DNA from: Stomorhina lunata
Taxonomy: Eukaryota > Arthropoda > Insecta > Diptera > Rhiniidae
Direction: 5' to 3'
Length of the DNA: 64,000 bases
NCBI GenBank assembly: GCA_933228675.1
Contig: OW121743.1
Location: 80,099,995 to 80,163,994, forward strand
How positions within the stretch are numbered: position 1 is the stretch's first letter; each line of letters opens with the position of its first letter. The translations under genes and the position numbers were made by a program. Positions 1 through 12,571 of the stretch are shown here, piece by piece. The notes beneath the pieces were generated by a model, which saw only the letters and a program-made list of their open reading frames with translations, did not search any database and had not been told where the DNA came from.

Positions 1-935
1 TTGAAAAATTTTCTTTAAAAATAGGAAATTTTTGAAAAATTTTCTATAAAAATAAGAAATTTTTGAAAAATTTCCTAAAAAAAATAGGAAATTTTTGAAA
101 AATTTCCTATAAAAATAAGAAATTTTTGAAAAATTTCCTATAAAAATAAGAAATTTTTGAAAAATTTCCTATAAAAATAAGAAATTTTTGAAAATTTTCC
201 TATAAAAATAAGAAATTTTTGAAAAATTTCCTATAAAAATAAGAAATTTTTGAAAAATTTCCTATAAAAATAAGAAATTTTTGAAAAATTTCCTATAAAA
301 ATAAGAAAATTTTTGAAAAATTTTCTATAAAAATAAGAAATTTTTGAAAAATTTCCTATAAAAATAAGAAATTTTTGAAAAATTTCCTAAAAAAATAGAA
401 AATTTTTGAAAAATTTTCTTTAAAAATAGGAAATTTTTGAAAAATTTTCTATAAAAATAAGAAATTTTTGAAAAATTTCCTAAAAAAAAATAGGAAATTT
501 TTGAAAAATTTCCTATAAAAATAAGAAATTTTTGAAAAATTTCCTATAAAAATAAGAAATTTTTGAAAAATTTCCTATAAAAATAAGAAATATTTGAAAA
601 ATTTCCTATAAAAATAAGAAATTTTTGAAAATTTTCCTATAAAAATAAGAAATTTTTGAAAAATTTCCTATAAAAATAAGAAATTTTTGAAAAATTTCCT
701 ATAAAAATAAGAAATTTTTGAAAAATTTCCTATAAAAATAGGGAATTTTTGAAAAATTTCTTATAAAACTAAGAAATTAAAAAAAAAATTCCTATAAAAA
801 TAAGAAATTTTTGAAAAATTTTCTATATAAATAAGAAATTTTTGAAAAATTTTCTATAAAATTTAGAAATTTTTGAAAAGTTTACTATAAAAATAATACA
901 TTTTTGAAAAATTTTCTATCAATATAAGAAATTTT
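1..935. repeat. 31-bp AT-rich minisatellite, block 1
   Basis: Tandem array with a 31-bp period. Each unit joins the near-palindrome AAATTTTTGAAAAATTT to a CCTATAAAAATAAG spacer. Units are nearly identical at the left and decay towards 900. The array runs off the left edge of the window. The same family forms the blocks at 2,008-4,072 and 4,968-7,110. No coding potential. Confidence 0.95.
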
Positions 936-1415
936 CTATATCAATTTTTTTTTTTAATTTATTTATTTTTATATCTTTTAAAAAATTGTGGAGTTTTAGA
1001 AATTTTTTACAAATGTTTGATATACTGAGAAGACTTTACAGTAGTGTAAACACTTCCTTTCAAACAAACACTTATGCAAAATACATACATATAAATTAAC
1101 ATGTGTATGAGGTGAGAAGGAAGTATGTGAAATTTGAGAATTTAATTTATAACTTTGGTTGAAACCCATTTATCAATCAATGAGTTAATATCGACTAGAT
1201 TTTCAATGAAAAGTACTTAATTTTCAAAGTCGGTTAAAAGTCAATAAAGTGAAATGTAGGTAAATATTTGAAAAAATGTGTAAAAGCAAAAATAAATGCA
1301 CAAAATTTTGTAATTAGTTTTAAATTAATGCCAAATCTTTATATTGAGAAATTCTATTTAAGTGTTACAAATATCACACTTTAAAAATTTAAGAAATATC
1401 GCAAAAACTTAATAA
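936..1415. other. AT-rich spacer, no gene seen
   Basis: Unique AT-rich sequence between the first minisatellite block and the minus-strand tRNA-Tyr. A T-run at 1,404-1,408 lies just downstream of the tRNA in its own orientation and would serve as a Pol III terminator. Nothing else recognised. Confidence 0.6.
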
Positions 1416-1517
1416 TCCTTCGAGCCGGATTTGAACCAGCGACCTATGGATATCTCTTCCGTTCTTAAGCAGAAACAGTACTACAGTCCACCGCTCTACC
1501 AACAGAGCTATCGAAGG
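1416..1517 (-). tRNA. tRNA-Tyr (GTA), intron-containing, isolated copy
   Basis: On the minus strand the 37-nt 5' exon ends in CTGTAG (anticodon GTA), a 29-nt intron follows position 37, and the 36-nt 3' exon ends in CGAAGGA. The C1-G72 pair typical of eukaryotic tRNA-Tyr is present, and the B box is intact. Position 14, normally an invariant A, is T (GCTCTGTTGG instead of GCTCAGTTGG), which would disturb the U8-A14 tertiary pair. A T-run follows at 1,404-1,408. The intron is longer than and unrelated to those of the plus-strand clusters, so this is a separate lineage. Functionality is uncertain because of position 14. Confidence 0.88.
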
Positions 1518-2007
1518 TATGGAATATTTGAACGATGATTAAAATTTTCTGTAGACGTCAATTAAGATGCAAATATATATGCGATTGCAGAAATGTATTT
1601 TTTTCATATTATTTAAAACTTTAAATCAAATTCAAACAAAATCATGAGAAAATATTAATTTATTTATGTACGTGTAATCCTAAGTGTTCTTTTTCTACGT
1701 ATTTATCGCTATTTAACCATTAGCAACTAAATAGCCAACTTTTCAACGGAAACGGATATGTAAATTATAAAACTATATTGTTATAACACACTATAATCCG
1801 TTACACATATGAGTGACGATAAATCTACATATATTATTTAGCATAAAGACAGGAGTATCTATACATAAATGATGATTTATTTAAATATGTATGTAATAAT
1901 ATGAAGTCAACTTTTAGAGGATTAAAAAAAAAATTATATCATTTTACTATAACAATATAACAAACATTTTAATTACATTTTTTTTGTTTGAAATTTTTTA
2001 AAAAATA
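1518..2007. other. AT-rich spacer upstream of tRNA-Tyr, no gene seen
   Basis: Unique AT-rich sequence holding the 5' flank of the minus-strand tRNA and then the next minisatellite block. No ORF or element recognised. Confidence 0.55.
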
Positions 2008-4072
2008 AGTCATTTATGAAAAATTTTCTTTAAAAATAAGAATTTTGAAAAATTTTCTAATAAAAATAAGAAATTTTTAAAAAATTTCTTATTAAAGTAA
2101 GAGGTTTTTAAAAATTTTTCAATAAAAATATTAAATTTTTCGAAAACTTCCTATAAAAATAGGAATTTTTTAAATTTCCTTTAGAAATAAGATTTTTTTT
2201 TGAAAAATTTCCTAGAAAAATAATAAAAATTTTCTATAAATATAAGAACGTTTTGAAAAATTTCCTTTAATAATAAGACATTTTAGAAAAACTTTCTTTA
2301 AAATAAGAAATTTTTAAAAAATTTTTTATAACAAAAAAATTTTGAAAATTTTTTTATGAAAATAAGAAATTATATAAAAATTTCCAATAAGAAATTTTTG
2401 AAAATTTTCCTTTGAAAATAAAGTTTTGAAAAATTTTCTATAAAAATAAGAAATTTTTAAAAATTCCTAAAAAACTAAGAAATTTTCCTGTAAAAATAAA
2501 AATTTTTGAAAAAATTCTTTGAAAAAATTCTTATAAAATTAAGAAGTTTTTGAAAACTTTCCTATAAAAATGTAAATAAAATTTGCCTAAAAATTAGGAA
2601 ATTTTTGAACGATTTCATATAAACATAAAATATTTTTGAAAAATTTCTTGTAAAAATTAGGAATTATTGAAATTTGTTTGTATAGAAATATGAAATTTTT
2701 TAAAATTTTCTTATAAAAAAATATGTTTTGAAAAGTTGTTTAAAAAAAAAATTTTTTAATTTTCTTATAAAAATGAGAAATTTTTGAAAAATTTCTTAAT
2801 AGAATAAGAATTTTTTGAAAAATTTCCTATAAAAAAGGAAATTTTTTAAGTTTCCTATTTTTTGAAATGTTTCCTATAAAAATAGAAAATTTTTAAAAAG
2901 ATTCATATAAAAGTAGGAAATTTTTAAAAAGTTTCCTATAAAATTAGGAAATTTTTGAAAAGTTTCATATACAAATACGAAAATTATGAAAAGTTTCCTA
3001 TAAATATAGAAAATTTTTAAAAAGTTTCCTATAAAAATAAGAAATTTTCGAAAAATTTCCTATAAAAACAGCAAATTTTTGAAAAGTTTCCTATGAAAAT
3101 AGGAAATTTTTGAAAAGTTTCATATAAAAATAAGAAATTTTTCAAAAGTTTCCTATAAAAATAGTAAATTTTTGAAAAGTTTCGTATAAAAATAGGAAGT
3201 TTTTGAAAAGTTTCATATAAAAACAGGAAATTTTTTAAAAGTTTCCTTTAAAAATAGGAAATTTTTTAAAAGTAAATAAAAAAATAGAAAGTTTTTGAAA
3301 AATTTCCTATAAAAACAGGAAATTTTTGAAAAATTTCCTTTAAAAATAGGAAATTTTTGAAAAATTTCCTATAAAAATAAAAAATTTTTGAAAAACTTCC
3401 TATAAAAATAAGAAATTTTTGAAAAATTTCCTATAAAAATAAGAAATTTTTGAAAAATTTCCTATAAAAATAAGAAATTTTTGAAAACTTTCCTATAAAA
3501 ATAAGAAATTTTTGAAAAATTTCCTATAAAAATAAGAAACTTTTGAAAAATTTCCTATAAAAATAAGGAATTTTTGAAAGATTTCCTATAAAAATAAGAA
3601 ATTTTTGAAAAATTTCCTTTAAAAATAGGAAAATTTTGTAAAATTTCCTATAAAAGTAAGAAATTTTTGAAAAATTTCCTATAAAAATAAGAAACTTTTG
3701 AAAAATTTCATAAAATAAGAAATTTTTGAAAAAAATCTTATAAAATTAAGAAATTTTTCAAAAGTTTCCTATAAAAATAGAAACTTTTGAAAAATTTCAG
3801 AAAATAAGAAATTTTTTTAAAAATTACTATAAAAATAAGTAATTTTTGAAAAATTTTCTAAAAAAATAGGAAGAATTTAAAAATGAATTTAAAAAATTTC
3901 CTATAAAAATAAGATATTTTTGAAAAATTTCCTATAAAAATAAAAAAAATTTTGAAAAATTTCCTATAAAAGTAAGAAATTTTTGGAAAACTTCTTATAA
4001 AAAGAAAAATTTTGCTATATAAATAAGAAATATTTAAAAATTTCCTATAAGAATTTTAAATTTTTTAATTTT
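2008..4072. repeat. 31-bp AT-rich minisatellite, block 2 (degenerate)
   Basis: Same family as 1-935 but heavily diverged at 2,008-2,800, with indels and lost units. It becomes regular again from about 2,870 to 3,780 (GGAAATTTTTGAAAAGTTT variants) and decays once more. The gradient from ordered to disordered units suggests that homogenisation acts locally. Confidence 0.9.
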
Positions 4073-4967
4073 CCTTCAATCTATGCTATAAATAATAATG
4101 ATATTTAATGGTTTTCAACAAATGTTGTATTTAAACATGTTTAACAATATCCTTTGCCTTTAAAAAGTTTCAAGTGCTGAAATGGACAGCAACAACAGGT
4201 GTGTTCTGAAGCAAAGTTTTAGTGTTACAAATTTTTAACAATATTTTATTGTTCTTTTATTTTTTTTTGCATTTTTCTCTTTTACGAATATCTGAACAAA
4301 TGTTTTAGGAATTAAGTAGTTTTTGCTAGAAGTTGAAATGTTTCTAGTAAAATTGTTTTTAAGTACCTTAATTTTCTTTGTTAAATATGGGGTTTTTCAG
4401 GTAATAGATTAAAACTAAATTTTGATGAAAAAGTACACATATGCATTTGTTTTGAAGTTTTAGAAAAGGTTTTTAAGTGCCAGAAGTTGCCTAATTATAG
4501 AAGAATTTGAAATAAAATCCTTTTATAAAATTGAAAATATTTGGGTCAAGGGCTTTAATTTTGAGAGCTTGTGAGAATTTTCATATATTTTTTTATTAAA
4601 TATTTAAGGTTTTCACTAAATAAGTTCCCTTTTAATTTCATATATCAAAAGCAACTTCAAATAGTTATTTGTTTTTTTATTTTCACATAATTCACTAAAG
4701 TTATTCTAACAATTTGTTAATATACTATAAATGAACATTCTTCACTTTTCTATATTTCAATATTCAAATTGAAATTGAAAGCAAAAGTTTTTTTTAGCGG
4801 AATGTTTTTAGTTTCAAACACAGAGCATTAGTTTTCAGTTTCAATTTATTTTAATATAAAAAACAAGTAAACAATTTGATAGCATATATTATGGATGAGG
4901 CACCCTACAGATGAGAGGTGTAAAGATGCGAGTAATGACCTTAAGATTAGAGTAATAACCTGTGAAA
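4073..4967. other. AT-rich spacer, no gene seen
   Basis: Unique AT-rich DNA between minisatellite blocks. There is no ORF of note, and I recognise nothing in it. Confidence 0.55.
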
Positions 4968-7110
4968 TTTATGAAAAATTTCTCATGAAAATAAGAAATT
5001 TTTGAAAAATTTCTCATGAAAATAAGAAATTTTTAAAATAAATAAATTTTTTTTAAAACTTTCCTATAAAAATGAAAAATTTTTTAAAATTTCCTATAAA
5101 AATAAGAAATTTTTGTAAAACTTCCTATAAAAATAAGAAATTTTTGAAAAATTTCCTATAAAAATAAGTAATTTTTGACAAAAATTTCTTATAAAAATGA
5201 GAAGTTTTGAAAAATTTCCTATAAAAATAGGAAATTTTTGAAAAATTTCCTATAAAACTAGGAAATTTTTGAAAAATTTCCTATAAAACTAGGAAATTTT
5301 TGAAAAATTTCCTATAAAAATAGGAAATTTTTGAAAAATTTCCTATAAAAATAGGAAATTTTTGAAAAATTTCCTATAAAAATAGGAAATTTTTGAACCT
5401 ATAAAAATGGGAAATTTTTGAAAAATTTCCTTTAAAAATAGAAAATTTTTGAAAAATTTCCTATAAAAATAGGAAATTTTTGAAAAATTTCCTATAAAAA
5501 TAGGAAATTTTTGAAAAATTTCCTATAAAAATAGGAAATTTTTGAAAAATTTCCTATAAAAATAGGAAATTTTTGAAAAATTTCCTATAAAAATAGGAAA
5601 TTTTTGAAAAATTTCCTATAAAAATAGGAAATTTTTGAAAAATTTCCTATAAAAATAGGAAATTTTTGAAAAATTTCCTATAAAAATAGGAAATTTTTGA
5701 AAAATTTCCTATAAAAATGGGAAATTTTTTAAAAATTTCCTATAAAAATAGAAAATTTTTGAAAAATTTCCTATAAAAATAGGAAATTTTTGAAGAATTT
5801 CCTCTTAAAATTTCTTATAAAAATAAGAAATTTTTGAAAAATATCTTATAAAAATAGGAAATTTTTGAAAAATTTCTTATAAAAATAAGAAATTTTTGAA
5901 AAATTTCTTATAAAGATAAGAAATTTTTGAAAAATTTCTTATAAAAATAAGAAATTTTTGAAAAATTTCTTATAAAAATAAGAAATTTTTGAAAAATTTC
6001 TTATGAAAATAAGAAATTTTTGAACAATTTCTTATAAAAATAAGAAATTTTTGAAAAATTTCTTATAAAAAATAAAAATTTTTGAAAAATTTCTTATAAA
6101 AATAAGAAATTTTTGAAAAATTTCTTATAAAAATAAGAAATTTTTGAAAAATTTCTTATAAAAATAAGAAATTTTTGAAAAATTTCTTTAAAAATAAGAA
6201 ATTTTTGAAAAATTTCTTATAAAAATAAAGAAATTTTTGAAAAATTTCTTATAAAAATAAGAAATTTTTGAAAAATTTCTTATAAAAATAAGAAATTTTT
6301 GAAAAAATTTCTTATAAAAATAAGAAATTTTCGAAAAATTTCTTATAAAAATAAGAAATTTTTGAAAAATTTCTTATAAAAATAAGAAATTTTTGAAAAA
6401 TTTCTTATAAAAATAAGAAATTTTTGAAAATTTTCTTATAAAAATAAGAAATTTTTGAAAATTTTCTTATAAAAATAAGAAATTTTCGAAAAATTTCTTA
6501 TAAAAATAAGAAATTTTTGAAAAATTTCTTATAAAAATAAGAAATTTTTGAAAAATTTCTTATAAAAATAAGAAATATTTGAAAAATTTCTTATAAAAAT
6601 AAGAAATTTTTGAAAATTTTCTTATAAAAATAAGAAAATTTTTGAAAAATTCTTATAAAAATAAGAAATTTTTGAAAAATTTCTTATAAAAATAAAGAAT
6701 TTTTTAAAAATTTCTTATAAAAATAAGAATTTTAGAAAAATTTCCTATTGAAAACAAAAAATTTTGAAAAATTTCCTATAAAAATAAAAATTTTTTCTTT
6801 ATAAAGAAGAAAATTTTGAAAAATTTCCTATAAGAATAAAAATATTTGAAAAATTTTCTATAAAAATAAGAAAGTATTGAAAAATTTCCTATTGAAAAAG
6901 GAAATTTTTGAAAAATTTCCTATAAAAATTAAAAAAATTTTTGAAAAATTTTCTATAAAAATAGGATATTATTTAAAAGTTTTCTGTAGAAATAAGAAAT
7001 TTTTCAAAAATTTGCTATAAAAATAAGAAATTTTTGAAAATTTTCCTATAAAATTCAGAAATTTTTTAAAATTTTCTATAAAAATAAGAAATTTTCGAAA
7101 TATTTTCTTA
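4968..7110. repeat. 31-bp AT-rich minisatellite, block 3 with two homogenised sub-blocks
   Basis: Same family as 1-935. About 5,210-5,800 is a nearly uniform block in which the core is flanked by GGAAATT and AATTTCC. About 5,810-6,720 is a second uniform block with CTTATAAAAATAAG spacers. The change between variants is abrupt at about 5,800-5,815. Both edges (4,968-5,200 and 6,720-7,110) are degenerate. Confidence 0.95.
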
Positions 7111-8739
7111 TTGCAAACTTTTTAAAAATCTCATATCCACATTTGATGATGTAGGGTTTTAGAAAAAAACTTTTTTGATATTTATGTTTTTGATATTACA
7201 GAGGACTAAATAAAAATAAATTTCATAGTTTTCATATACACACAATTTTTTTTTATAGACGAAAATATAAATTAAATAATGAAAATAACAAAAATCCTGA
7301 TAAAGTTTAAAAAAACATTTAAAAATGAAAATATGACAAAATTTGTTTGTCCATAAAAATAAATTTAAAAGTTAATATCATAAATATTTTCAAACATAAA
7401 AAGCTATAGTGCGAAAGAATAAATGATTGCAAAAGAATTAAATTTAAAGAAAATTTTTTACTAAAAAATGTTACTTAGAAAATTTATAAAAAAAATTAGA
7501 TTTTATCTAAAAAGTTTTAAATTATTTAAAAATGTTTAAAATTTATTTCCAAAGAATTTAAACAAAATATGCAAATTGTTTCCCTAAAACTACATTAAAT
7601 AACAAAAAAGAATATAACTAAACCTTACAAAATAGGTGATATAAAAGTGATGATATTGATTTACATACAAATAACTAAAAAGTTGTAAATAAAATAAAAT
7701 TGTAAATATTTCAAACATATGAGATACAATGAGAGTTTTCATTCGTAAGAGTAGTTTTAAAATTAAATAAATAAAAAACTAGCACAAAATGATAAATTTA
7801 ATGCTGATGTTTTTAAATTAAATTTTAAAGTCTCACACATATAACTTAATACTTATATCTACTGATACAAAAGGACTAGGGATATAAAACATATGCATGT
7901 GCAAAAATAGAAAATATCTCATACATTCAGGTGTATGGATGTTGAAGATTAGACTAACCCAAAAAAAGGTGGAGAAAATCACTTAAATTCAGTCTATCGA
8001 TTAGTAAAAAAATATTACGGATTACTTATAATCTTATTCAAATCATCCAATTTAACCGCCTAAAAGTATGCAATATGATTTCCTTGAAAATCTGTAATAT
8101 TTTCATAAGTGTAGTCCTAATAACCTGAAGTTGCCTATTCGATCCCTGGTACTTTAAAAATTATATTTTAATTATATTTAATTAAAAAAACTTAGCTTCT
8201 AAGAAGTTACCTTCCTTATTCGAACCACCCTAATTTTGACACATATGCAGATGTGAAGACACATTCATGAGTATGCAATTTTTTTTTTTTGTTATTCCCA
8301 AAAGGCCTATAGACATGATAACACAAATATCAGTTTGTACCCCCTATTGCTTTTGAGTTACTGATTCATTTTCATTTACTCATTGTTACGTTCATTCATT
8401 TATTTATACTTATACATCCATACATACATATATTGATAAACAAGTATGTACAATTTTTACATTATTGTTCACCTAAAGCTTTTTATGTATTGTTACACAT
8501 GAATGATCAACTACTTCGATAAATTATAAACCCAGGCAACCAAAAGTCTAAACTTTACTAATGGCAGATAATTTTGTTGGATAATTGACCGATATATCTT
8601 ATGACTTAGACCAGCAAAGGTGAGGAGTTTATATTAGGGTGGGCAGAAGTTTGAAAAACTAAGAAATATTGAAACCTTTAGATACTATAAACCGACCTAT
8701 TTAGAATTACTGAGTCTCCGTCAGTCTGACTATCTCTAT
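7111..8739. other. AT-rich unique region, no gene supported
   Basis: Mostly AT-rich non-coding sequence with short poly-A/T runs and a few ACATACAT tracts. A stretch near 8,120-8,150 contains TTCGATCCC, resembling a tRNA-type B box, but no tRNA fold is visible around it. The 12-bp satellite starts at the right edge through a few degenerate units. Confidence 0.5.
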
Positions 8740-11700
8740 ATGAAAATCTTAATCCATGTCTTAGTCTATGTTTTATTCTATGTTTTAGTCTATGCTTTAG
8801 TCTATGTCTTAGTCTATGTCTTAGTCTATGTGTTAGTTTATGTCTTAGTCTATGTCTTAGTCTATGTCTTAGTCTATGTCTTAGCCTATGTCTTAGTCTA
8901 TGTCTTAGTCTATGTCTTAGTCTATGTCTTAGTCTATGTCTTAGGGTATGTCTTAGTCTATGTCTTAGTCTATGTCTTGGCCTATGTCATAGTCTATGTC
9001 TTAGTCTATGTCTTAGTCTATGTCTTAGTCTATGTCTTAGTCTATGTCTTAGTCTATGTCTTAGTCTATGTCTTAGTCTATGTCTTAGTCTATGTCTTAG
9101 TCTATGTCTTAGTCTATGTCTTAGTCTATGTCTTAGTCTATGTCTTAGTCTATGTCTTAGTCTATGTCTTAGTCTATGTCTTAGTCTATGTCTTAGTCTA
9201 TGTCTTAGTCTATGTCTTAGTCTATGTCTTAGTCTATGTCTTAGTCTATGTCTTAGTCTATGTCTTAGTCTATGTCTTAGTCTATGTCTTAGTCTATGTC
9301 TTAGTCAATGTCTTAGTCTATGTCTTAGTCTATGTCTTAGTCTATGTCTTAGTCTATGTCTTAGTCTATGTCTTAGTCTATGTCTTAGTCTATGTCTTAG
9401 TCTATGTCTTAGTCTATGTCTTAGTCTATGTCTTAGTCTATGTCTTAATCTATGTCTTAGTCTATGTCTTAGTCTATGTCTTAGTCTATGTCTTAGTCTA
9501 TGACTTAGTCTATGTCTTAGTCTATGTCTTAGTCTATGTCTTAGTCTATGACTTAGTCTATGTCTTAGTCTATGTCTTAGTCTATGTCTTAGTCTATGTC
9601 TTAGTCTATGTCTTAGTCTATGTGTTAGTCTATGTCTTAGTCTATGTCTTAGTCTATGTCTTAGTCTATGTCTTAGTCTATGTCTTAGTCTATGTCTTAG
9701 TCTATGTCTTAGTCTATGTCTTAGTCTATGTCTTAGTCTATGTCTTAGTCTATGTCTTAGTCTATGTCTTAGTCTATGTCTTAGTCTATGTCTTAGTCTA
9801 TGTCTTAGTCTATGTCTTAGTCTATGTCTTAGTCTATGTCTTAGTCTATGTCTTAGTCTATGTCTTAGTCTATGTCTTAGTCTATGTCTTAGTCTATGTC
9901 TTAGTCTATGTCTTAGTCTATGTCTTAGTCTATGTCTTAGTCTATGTCTTAGTCTATGTCTTAGTCTATGTCTTAGTCTATGTCTTAGTCTATGTCTTAG
10001 TCTATGTCTTAGTCTATGTTTTAGTCTATGTCTTAGTCTATGTCTTAGTCTATGTCTTAGTCTATGTCTTAGTCTATGTCTTAGTCTATGTCTTAGTCTA
10101 TGTCTTAGTCTATGTCTTAGTCTATGTCTTAGTCTATGTCTTAGTCTATGTCTTAGTCTATGTCTTAGTCTATGTCTTAGTCTATGTCTTAGTCTATGTC
10201 TTAGTCTATGTCTTAGTCTATGTCTTAGTCTATGTCTTAGTCTATGTCTTAGTCTATGTCTTAGTCTATGTCTTAGTCTATGTCTTAGTCTATGTCTTAG
10301 TCTATGTCTTAGTCTATGTCTTAGTCTATGTCTTAGGGTATGTCTTAGTCTATGTCTTAGTCTATGTCTTGGCCTATGTCTTAGGGTATGTCTTAGTCTA
10401 TGTCTTAGTCTATGTCTTGGCCTATGTCATAGTCTATGTCTTAGTCTATGTCTTAGTCTATGTCTTAGTCTATGTCTTAGTCTATGTCTTAGTCTATGTC
10501 TTAGTCTATGTCTTAGTCTATGTCTTAGTCTATGTCTTAGTCTATGTCTTAGTCTATGTCTTAGTCTATGTCTTAGTCTATGTCTTAGTCTATGTCTTAG
10601 TCTATGTCTTAGTCTATGTCTTAGTCTATGTCTTAGTCTATGTCTTAGTCTATGTCTTAGTCTATGTCTTAGTCTATGTCTTAGTCTATGTCTTAGTCTA
10701 TGTCTTAGTCTATGTCTTAGTCTATGTCTTAGTCTATGTCTTAGTCTATGTCTTAGTCTATGTCTTAGTCTTAGTCTATGTCTTAGTCTATGTCTTAGTC
10801 TATGTCTTAATTTATGTCTTAGTCTATGTCTTAGTCTATGTGTTAGTCTATGTCTTAGTCTATGTCTTAGTCTATGACTTGGTCTATGTCTTAGTCTATG
10901 TCTTAGTCTATGTCTTAGTCTATGTCTTAGTCTATGTGTTAGTCTATGTCTTAGTCTATGTCTTAGTCTATGTCTTAGTCTATGTCTTAGTCTATGTCTT
11001 AGTCTATGTCTTAGTCTATGTCTTAGTCTATGTCTTAGTCTATGTCTTAGTCTATGTCTTAGTCTATGTCTTAGTCTATGTCTTAGTCTATGTCTTAGTC
11101 TATGTCTTAGTCTATGTCTTAGTCTATGTCTTAATCTATGTCTTAGTCTATGTCTTAGTCTATGTGTTAGTCTATGTCTTAGGCTATGTCTTAGTCTATG
11201 ACTTAGTCTATGTCTTAGTCTATGTCTTAGTCTATGTCTTAGTCTATGTCTTAGTCTATGTCTTAGTCTATGTCTTAGTCTATGTGTTAGTCTATGTCTT
11301 AGTCTATGTCTTAGTCTATGTCTTAGTCTATGTCTTAGTCTATGTCTTAGTCTATGTCTTAGTCTATGTCTTAGTCTATGTCTTAGTCTATGTCTTAGTC
11401 TATGTCTTAGTCTATGTCTTAGTCTATGTCTTAGTCTATGTCTTAGTCTATGTCTTAGTCTATGTCTTAGTCTATGTCTTAGTCTATGTCTTAGTCTATG
11501 TCTTAGTCTATGTCTTAGTCTATGTCTTAGTCTATGTCTTAGTCTATGTCTTAGTCTATGTCTTAGTCTATATCTTAGTCTATGTCTTAGTCTATGTCTT
11601 AGTCTATGTCTTAGTCTATGTCTTAGTCTATGTCTTAGTCTATGTCTTAGTCTATGTCTTAGTCTATGTCTTAGTCTATGTCTTAGTCTATGTCTTAGTC

Positions 11701-12571
11701 TATGTCTTAGGGTATGTCTTAGTCTATGTCTTAGTCTATGTCTTGGCCTATGTCTTAGGGTATGTCTTAGTCTATGTCTTAGTCTATGTCTTGGCCTATG
11801 TCATAGTCTATGTCTTAGTCTATGTCTTAGTCTATGTCTTAGTCTATGTCTTAGTCTATGTCTTAGTCTATGTCTTAGTCTATGTCTTAGTCTATGTCTT
11901 AGTCTATGTCTTAGTCTATGTCTTAGTCTATGTCTTAGTCTATGTCTTAGTCTATGTCTTAGTCTATGTCTTAGTCTATGTCTTAGTCTATGTCTTAGTC
12001 TATGTCTTAGTCTATGTCTTAGTCTATGTCTTAGTCTATGTCTTAGTCTATGTCTTAGTCTATGTCTTAGTCTATGTCTTAGTCTATGTCTTAGTCTATG
12101 TCTTAGTCTATGTCTTAGTCTATGTCTTAGTCTATGTCTTAGGGTATGTCTTAGTCTATGTCTTAGTCTATGTCTTGGCCTATGTCATAGTCTATGTCTT
12201 TGTCTATGTCTTAGTCTATGTCTTAGTCTATGTCTTAGTCTATGTCTTAGTCTATGTCTTAGTCTATGTCTTAGTCTATGTCTTAGTCTATGTCTTAGTC
12301 TATGTCTTAGTCTATGTCTTAGTCTATGTCTTAGTCTATGTCTTAGTCTATGTCTTAGTCTATGTCTTAGTCTATGTCTTAGTCTATGTCTTAGTCTATG
12401 TCTTAGTCTATGTCTTAGTCTATGTCTTAGTCTATGTCTTAGTCTATGTCTTAGTCTATGTCTTAGTCTATGTCTTAGTCTATGTCTTAGTCTATGTCTT
12501 AGTCTATGTCTTAGTCTATGTCTTAGTCTATGTCTTAGTCTATGTCTTAGTCTATGTCTTAGTCTAAACCT
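8740..12571. repeat. 12-bp satellite array A (TATGTCTTAGTC), about 3.8 kb
   Basis: Roughly 318 head-to-tail copies of TATGTCTTAGTC. Since 12 is a multiple of 3 and this phase has no stop codon, it stays open as a repetitive Tyr-Val-Leu-Val reading frame. That frame is a by-product of the repeat and not a gene. Variant units such as TTAGGGTATG and TTGGCCTATGTCATAG recur as groups at 8,941, 10,333/10,381, 11,707/11,755 and 12,139, showing higher-order duplication. One 6-bp half-unit occurs near 10,770. Confidence 0.97.

Noticed and set aside
8740..12567. 1,275-codon open frame of Tyr-Val-Leu-Val repeats
   Set aside because: It is a 12-bp satellite read in its open phase; 12 is divisible by 3, so no stop arises. 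Promoter, codon diversity and splice context are lacking. The same applies to the frames at 46,141-47,529 and 49,609-49,989.
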